DNA of 64,000 bases from Steromphala cineraria (lineage: Eukaryota; Mollusca; Gastropoda; Trochida; Trochidae), in NCBI GenBank assembly GCA_916613615.1, contig OU744724.1:57798898-57862897 (forward strand). Direction: 5' to 3'. The notes beneath the pieces were generated by a model that was given only the letters and a program-made list of their open reading frames with translations, was not told the DNA's origin and searched no databases. A program made the translations under genes and the position numbers. Shown here piece after piece: positions 56,970-64,000 of the stretch (the first letter of the stretch is position 1; every line of letters starts with the position of its first letter).

Positions 56970-59900
56970 GTTAAATTTAATGATAACAAAATTGTAAGAG
57001 TTATTTTATAGTTACATACATGGTAGACAAATCATTGCGCATTTTCACTGATCATTATTCATCTAAACTTTGTCTGTATAGTAATCAATAAAGCATGTCT
57101 GAGTTAGGAAATTGAATATACAGTGTCTCTACAACCATGTGTTCTCAACTTCTCTCGTAATGAAATTCAATATAAACGTATTTCACTGTCTTGATGTAAA
57201 AATAAGTAGTCCCTTGAATAAGATTTGATAAGTATTGAGGATTTAACCATTGGATAATTTGAGAATGGGAAGAATTTACCCCAATTCTGATGTAACTTTG
57301 TGACTAAAACATGTCTAGGCTAGGAAACTAAGTTAAGTGTGTCTTGGTGACCATGATTATATATAGAACATAAGCATATATTCTCTTCTAATCAAATTCA
57401 ATATAAACTGGTTTTGCTGTCTCGATGTGAAAATAAGTAGTCCCTAAAAATAAACTTTCATCGAAAATGATTTTGAGGATTTAACCATTGGAAAATTTAA
57501 GAATGGGAAGAATTTACCTAAATTCTTATGTAACTTTGTTACTAAAACATGTCTAGGTTAGGAAATTGAGCTACCTAGGTTTTTGTTACCATTATTATTA
57601 AACATATTCTCTACTAATCAAATTAAATATAAACGTATTTCACTGTCTTGATGTGAAAATAAGTAATCCCTTGAATAAGATTTGATAATGGTATGGAGGA
57701 TTTAACCATTGGATAATTTGAGAATGAGATAAATTACCTAAATTCTGATGTAACTTTGCAACTAAAGTTGTTTCTCTGTCTCGATGTGAAAGTAAGAAGT
57801 TCCTGAAATAAGATTTGGTATTTCTACGATTGGATAATTTGAGAATGAGATTAACTGACCCCAATTCTGATATAACTTTGTGATTACACCATTAAGCATG
57901 TCTAGGTCAGGAAATTGAGAAGTCTCTGGAAACAGATTTCAAAATGGTAAATGGTAGATTTCAAAAGATTGGATAATGGTATTGAGGATATACCCATTGG
58001 ATAATTTAATCGAGAATGAGATCAATCACCCAAGTTCTGATGTAACTTTGTTACTAAAACATGTCTAGGCTTAGTAGGAAATAAGTTAACTGGGTCTTGG
58101 TGACCATGATTATAAACATATTCTCTACTAATCAAATTCAATATAAACTGGTTTTTGTCTTGATGTGAAAATAAGTAGTTCCTGAAATAAGATTTGATAA
58201 TGGTATTGATGATTTAACCATTGGATAATTTGAGAATGGGATAAATTACCCCAATTCTGATGTAACTTTATTACTAAAGCATGTCCAGCCATGGAAATTA
58301 AGTTAACTGGGTCTTCATGACCATGATAATAACATAAGCATATACTCTTCTAAGTAAATTCAATATAAACTGGTTTGACTGTCTCGATGTGAAAATAAGT
58401 AGTTCCTGAAATAAGATTTGACAATATGGTTTTGAGAATTTAACCATTGGATCATTTGAGAATTAGATAAATTACCAAAATTCCGATGTAACTTTGCAAC
58501 TAAAGTTGTTTCTCTGTCTCGATGTGAAAGTAAGAAGTTCCTGAAATAAGATTTGGTATTTTTACCATTGGATAATTTGAGAATGAGATTAACTGACCCC
58601 AATTTTGATATAACTTTGTGATTACACCATTAAGCATGTCTAGGTCAGGAAATTGAGAAGTCTCTGGAAACAGATTTCAAAATGGTAATTAAATGGTAGA
58701 TTTCAAAAGATATATTCTCTTCACATTAAATTCAATACAAAGTTGTTTTGCTGTCTCGATCTGAAAAAGATTAATGGTACATATTCCCTGAAATAAGATT
58801 TGATAATGGTATTGAGGATTGATACCCATTGGATAATTTGAGAATGAGATAAATCACCCAAGTTCTGATGTAACTTAATTTGTTACTAAAACATGTCTAG
58901 GCTAGGAAACTAAGTTAACTGGGTCTTGGTGACCATGATTATAAACATATTCTCTACTAATCAAATTCAATATAAACGTATTTCACTGTCTTGATGTGAA
59001 AATAAGTAGTCCCTGAAATAAGATTTGATAAAGGTATTGAGGATTTAACCATTGGATAATTTAAGAATGGGAAGAATTTACCCCAATTCTGATGTAACTT
59101 TGTGACTAAAACAAGTCTAGGCTAGGAAACTAAGTTAACTGGGTCTTGGTGACCATGATTATAACAGAAGCATATTCTCTTCTAAGTAAATTCAATATAA
59201 ACTGGTTTTGCTGTTTGATGTGAAAATAAGTAGTCCCTGAAATAAGATGTGGTATTACGAATTTCACCATTGGATAATTTAAGAAATCAGATAAATGACA
59301 AATATTTCTGATGTAACTTTGGGATTAAATCATGTCTAAGCTAGGGAACTAAGTTAACTGGGTCTTCGTGACCATGTTTATAACATACATGTATATAAGC
59401 ATATTCTCTTCTAATCAAATTCAACATAAACTAATTTTGCTCTCTTGATGTGAAAATAAGTAGTCCCTGATATAAGATTTGATAATGGTATTGAGGATTT
59501 CACCATTGGGTAATTTGAGAAATGAGATAAATTACCCCAATTTCTTATGTAACTTTGTGTCTAAAGCATGTCTAGGCTAGGAAACAAGTTAACTGGGTCT
59601 TCGTGACCATGCTTATAACATAAGCACATTCTCTTCTAATCAAATACAATATAAACTGGTTTTGCTGTCTCGATGTGAAAATAAGTAGTCCCTTGAATAA
59701 GATTTGATAATGGTATTGACGATTTAACCATTGGATAATTTGAGAATGGGAAGAATTTCCCCCCAATTCTGATGTAACTTTGTGACTAAAACATGTCTAG
59801 GCTAGGAAATTAAGTTAACTGGGTGTTTGTTGATTATAACATAAGCATATTCTGTACAAAGTAAATTCAATAAACTTATTTCACTGCATGTCTCAAAGTG

Positions 59901-61029
59901 AAAATAAGTAGTCCCTGAAATAAGATTTGATAATGGTATTAAAGATTTAATCATCAGATAATTTGAGCATGGGATGAACTTGCCCAAATTCTGATGTAAC
60001 GTTGTGTCTAAAGCATGTCTAGGTTAGGAAATTAGATAACTGGGTCTCTCTTATAAATAATTTCTTATAAGTTAATTAAATATAAACTTGTTTTGCTGTC
60101 TCAATGTGAAAATAGGTATAGTCACTCCAATTAGATTTGACAATGGTATTGAGACTTTTATCATTTGACAATTTGACAATGATATGAACTTTCCCCATTT
60201 CTGATGTAACTTTCTAAGTATACCATTAAGTATGTCGATGCCAGAAAATTGAGAACCCTCTAAAAGGAATTTCATAAAAGTATTTAAGATTTTACTATTA
60301 AACAATTTCAGAGTAAAATGAACTTACCCCAATTCTGACGCAACCTTGTGATTTAACCATTAAGCATGTCTATGTCAGGAAATTGAGTTTGCTGGATCTC
60401 TGAAATGGATTTCAGAATGGTATTTAGGTTTATAACCATTGAATAATCTCATAGTAAAATTAACTTACCCCATTTCTGATGTAACTTTGTGATTATACCA
60501 TTAAGCATGTCTAGGTCAGGAAATTGAGTTTGCTGGTTCTCTGTGACCATGAGTAGAATACATAAGTGTATATACTCTAAAAAATATATTAACTGCAATC
60601 TTGTTTCGCTGTCTGTGGAGTATGTGGTTCCTGAAAGGATTTTATTCTGTAGCAGTTTGAGAATATGATTTACTAAATTGAGTGTAGACCTCCAGACTTC
60701 AGTGAGAAATACAGGGTATGGATTTATTCCTTTTGCCTTTCTAAATCTTGTCCAGAAGTCAAAAACATTTTTATAAAATAATAATAATTTTGGCATCATT
60801 ATGTAAAGAGGTTTTGACATGACTACTTTATTTTTCACATGGGTTTTGAAAACAAATAGTCATTGGGGTTCATATACATTGTTCATAATATCCATTCCAT
60901 ATCCTTGACAATTGTGAGATTCATTGATAAGTTGGTGATGTATAATAAGAGGATATTTTGTCTTTGAAACACCCAAATTTCTATTGTTACATTGTATATG
61001 AATTATCGTTGTATTAATTTTCAACAAAA

Positions 61030-61200
61030 TCAAATTGCATTTATGTTGAGTTGGTGTGAAAGAGAGGCTGTCGCCACAGCAACGGTATGACGTCATGAGA
61101 GTGTCATTGCGTCAGAATATTGATCGATGACGTCAAATTTACAATGCAATCACTAGTGATGATTGTTATCGGTCACTAGTGAATATATAATACGTGTTCT
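61030..61200 (+). repeat. CRE/CACTAGTGAC module, copy d (right arm)
   Basis: TTTATGTTGAGTTGGTGTGA, AGAGAGGCTGTCGCCACAGC, TGACGTCA at 61088-61095 and 61128-61135, then CAATCACTAGTGATGATTGT and CGGTCACTAGTGAATA. Partner of 50940-51200. It keeps both TGACGTCA sites, whereas copy c has lost one (TTTGACTACATT). Confidence 0.78.
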
Positions 61201-63660
61201 TGGGATTGATTAAGATGATATTTTGACTAATAACCTCACTGATAAAGATTTACAATAACTAGATTCGTCACCCCTTGAATCTCTATGAAAAGTAAATTGG
61301 CCTTTAAAATTGTTTTAAAATGTTTAAAAATGTTTAAAAAGACAGTGATAAAAGTATTTGATATCTTAATTCTTTTCATTTTTAAGCAAGGAATAACCAT
61401 TATTACATTATTTCAGTGGAAGTATCAAATAATCTAATCTAAAATTCAATATATGGAGGAATTCAAAGAACAAATTTCTTCATACAGTCTCCAAATAATT
61501 TAAATTGATAACTTCCCATAATAGCCTTCTAAAACTTTTGGTATCTGGTAACGTTTAGGAAGTGAAAAAATATTGGGAAGTTGATTTCATTTGATATCAT
61601 TGCTTTGATGCTGTGAATGAATTATGAGGGAGTAATATTTTATGGGGTTGATGTTACATATCGGAGACAATAGCTTACAATCCCTGTGGTAACCTGCAAA
61701 GAAGACATTTGTCTTACGTATCAGCATCACAAGTCTTGCTGCGATCTGGTCTTTGTGTAGAAAGTTATGGAGACTTCATCTTACAAACATATTTATCAGA
61801 TCCAGAGATTTAAAGGCACTGTAGCACTTTTTGTTATTTATATTTTCATAAAATTTTCCAAATTCATATTTTTATAAAATTTTCCAAATTCAATTTTTCT
61901 ATAAAACTGTCCAAATTTATTTTCCAAATTAAATTTTCTTTTATTCAAAAACAATAAATATGATTTACGTAACTGCTAAAATTATCAAATAACTGGATTA
62001 ATAGGATGGTCTGAATTAAGTTGAAGTTTAAAGTGCATGCACATATCAAGCCAAAAATTCATGCAGCCATTTCAGTGTGAACACCTCTAAAAAATTTATT
62101 AAAAAAGTTATTTAGACTCGGAATGTTAGTTTTTTTTACCGTTTTAACTGATTGAAAAAGATATTTGCAGTTGGTTATAAGCTTTTCTTTTATGTGAGCC
62201 CCTTTTATTTTCTTATTAAAAGTTGAAAAATGAGGGATGTAGGTATTTTTTTAAAGATTTGTTTACCAGTAAATTTTTTAGCAAGGATTTTTCACATGAA
62301 TCTTACAAATTTATTGTAAACTTTTTCAAAAGCATAAAACATTTAAAATTCATTGTTTTTCTGGTTGTGGTGTAGTCTAGCTGAGAATTTAAATCGAGCC
62401 CAAGCAGTGTATTAAATTCTTCATACCGTATGAAGATAGCTTGCATTCTATGATAAATGCTTTGGATGAAAATGCAGAGGACTTCTAATGATTTAAAAGC
62501 ATGTTTAGATATGATGTAAATACAAGGCAGATACTGAACTTGAAATGACAAAAATTTGCAATTCAATGATAGCAAAGAACTTTTGCAATAAGATTTGATA
62601 AAACTCTGCTCTAGCTTTAAATAAGAAGTAGGTCGCTACGCTAATGACCCCCCTGATTTTAACGCTTATCTGATACTTATAGGTAATGATTGATAGTTAA
62701 AACAAATAGCGCTGTTGTAAATTAGATAGGAAGTTTCACCTTTGTATCTTATTTTGTCAGAAACATCAACCCTTGGTAAAAACAGCAACCACAATCTATC
62801 CTATCTTGAAAGTTTTATGACTTTTATCAGCTAATGTTTATGTGCGTGATATGAAACCCTAGAGGAATTCGTTCATGCACAGATGAGGTGGACATACATC
62901 TTATGTTTCTTAAACCATCAATTCAAAAAACAGAAAAATTTGTGATAATTTTTTACTAGACATATGTTGAAATTTCATGATCCTGTCACTCAAGTTTTCA
63001 TTTGTTGAGGACAAAAAAGAAAGACAATTTAACTTTATTTCTACGAGATGGGAGTAACTTTATTCAGGATAGTGACATCATAATCTCAACCACAAAAATT
63101 AGACCTAAGTCTCAAAGTTTGATATACAAGTAGTTATTCTTAAATTCAAAAATTGATGCCAAGATATCATCATGTGTAAGGAAATTCTTTTCTGAAAAGT
63201 ATTGGTAAGCTTGCTTAAATAATTTAGTTAGCTTTAAGGTGCAAGATTTTATGCATATCCAACTTCTTTATCACATAGTACCGATTTTTGGGTATAGATC
63301 CTTATCACTGTCGTGTACCCAACAGGGAGTGGACATTCCAAGATGGCAATGGGAACAGAACAACAAAGGAAGGTGGCTGCTTTCAGTGTTCTTTTCTTGC
63401 TATTGCCAAGGTATTGATGGTTACCTTTCATTGTGGTAATCAGGAATTGACTCCTTAATACATTCCTGTTGAGTTTGGGGCTACACAAACTGAAATTATT
63501 GTGTGGAGAGGAGACTTTTAAATGCCTTATTTCATGTCCTTAATGATCTTGAGAGTCATAAAAAAATTTAGCCCATATTAGTGTTTGGTTGTATGAATAT
63601 TTCTGTGAAACTAAAACTGATTAGTTTTGGAATTTCGAAGTTATATAACATTCAATATAC

Positions 63661-63791
63661 TGTACATTTGAAGACATGATATCTTCCAAAATAAAGCAAA
63701 GACCATCATGGGAACAGCAGTCTCTGTGACTTAGATATATTTTTGTTATCAATTTCATAATTTATTTCATGTCTTTCAATGTACCGGTATA
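63661..63791. other. Anonymous stretch
   Basis: Outside the inverted repeat; nothing recognised. Confidence 0.35.
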
Positions 63792-63968
63792 TACAGTAGA
63801 ACACGGATATAGCGAATTGGATATAGCGAACAATTGGATATAGCAAACAAATTTGTAAGTCCCCTCAAAAGCCCTATTTATGACAGCTTAATGTGAGTAG
63901 CGAACACCGGATATAGCGAACTATATTGGTTGGTCCCTTGGAGTTTGTTATATCCGTGTCCTACTGTA
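63792..63968. mobile_element. TA-flanked MITE, pogo/mariner-like
   Basis: TACAGTAGAACACGGATATA faces TATATCCGTGTCCTACTGTA over 177 bp. GGATATAGCGAA-type subrepeats occur four times. TA target sites and CAGT-starting ends fit the Tc1/mariner/pogo group. No frame. Confidence 0.85.
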
Positions 63969-64000
63969 CAAAGATAGCTTTCATAAAATCATATATTTTG

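Larger units (their letters stand above)
56040..60560 (-). repeat. Inner tandem array of the right arm
   Basis: CATGTCTAGG-type words at about 56208, 57310, 57548, 57897, 58070, 58280, 58635, 58892, 59112, 59331, 59567, 59792, 60014, 60231, 60365 and 60506. Short 134-141-bp units lie at the outer end and 217-238-bp units further in, mirroring the left arm. Spacings of 349/173/210 then 355/257 give a block of ~735 bp repeated once (57548-58280, then 58280 onward). The stretch 56350-57050 interrupts the array. Confidence 0.92.
56040..63660 (-). repeat. Right arm of the giant inverted repeat
   Basis: Reverse-complement counterpart of 47905-52858. The outer part (about 60560-63660) aligns with 47905-51720. 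The inner array (56040-60560) is about four times longer than that of the left arm. Homology fades outward at ATATTGAATGTTATATAAC (63652), equivalent to ATATTTGAACGTTATATAAC in the left arm. No target duplication was seen at the outer ends. Confidence 0.95.

Noticed and set aside
47905..63660. Assembly artefact joining one locus to its own reverse complement
   Set aside because: The arms differ by roughly 10-20%, have arm-specific insertions and unequal arrays. Highly polymorphic haplotypes cannot be fully excluded, but simple self-joining would give identical arms.

Overview
This looks like eukaryotic, non-coding, repeat-dominated nuclear DNA from an invertebrate, most likely a marine mollusc (bivalve or gastropod). 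The sequence is AT-rich, has no intron-less gene and no convincing multi-exon gene, and carries tRNA-derived SINEs, several families of short TIR elements, foldback palindromes and tandem arrays. Some of these resemble repeats I associate with molluscan genomes: the AGCTCATCTGGCC / GTCCGTCC element with a 145-bp array, and the element rich in TGACCTTTGACC with an AGCAGCCCCGTC hairpin. That assignment comes from memory of repeat types, not from a search.

Layout. 1-1660: minisatellite with a 41-bp unit and a 205-bp higher-order unit. 2366-2638: a 239-bp insert between perfect 17-bp direct repeats. 3.1-4.0 kb: a 125-bp dimer, a foldback palindrome and a module carrying TGACGTCA and CACTAGTGAC. 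4933-5431: first of three ~498-bp TTAA-flanked MITEs. 6.6-9.9 kb: a 160-bp satellite. 10.3-10.9 kb: 145-bp array element. 11.35-12.8 kb: two copies of a tRNA-Asp-like SINE. 14.85-16.14 kb: a 1.3-kb ATCC microsatellite. 18.7 and 30.6 kb: a full-length MITE and a deletion derivative of it. 21.5-22.2, 26.2, 37.4 and 40.6 kb: copies of a second SINE-like family. 24158-26212: a 2.05-kb element with ~175-bp terminal inverted repeats, a 5-bp target duplication and an internal array of perfect nuclear-receptor DR1 half-site pairs. 26.7, 28.0, 33.2 and 46.2 kb: further foldback/TIR elements. 44.1-45.7 kb: three adjoining tandem arrays.

The main structural feature is a very large imperfect inverted repeat. 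About 47905-52858 is repeated in reverse complement at about 56040-63660, at roughly 80-90% identity by eye, around a 3.2-kb spacer. Each arm has a unique outer part and an inner tandem array of related 140-bp and 220-bp units. The array is about 1.1 kb in the left arm and about 4.5 kb in the right. One ~430-bp insertion is in the left arm only, and a GC-rich 274-bp insertion with a 13-bp target duplication is in the right arm only. A giant foldback-type element, or an old inverted segmental duplication, would explain this.

No gene can be named with confidence. Nearly all open frames are short, and many lie inside repeats. The only frame I would check for coding potential is at 53.8-54.1 kb, and it is open on both strands.
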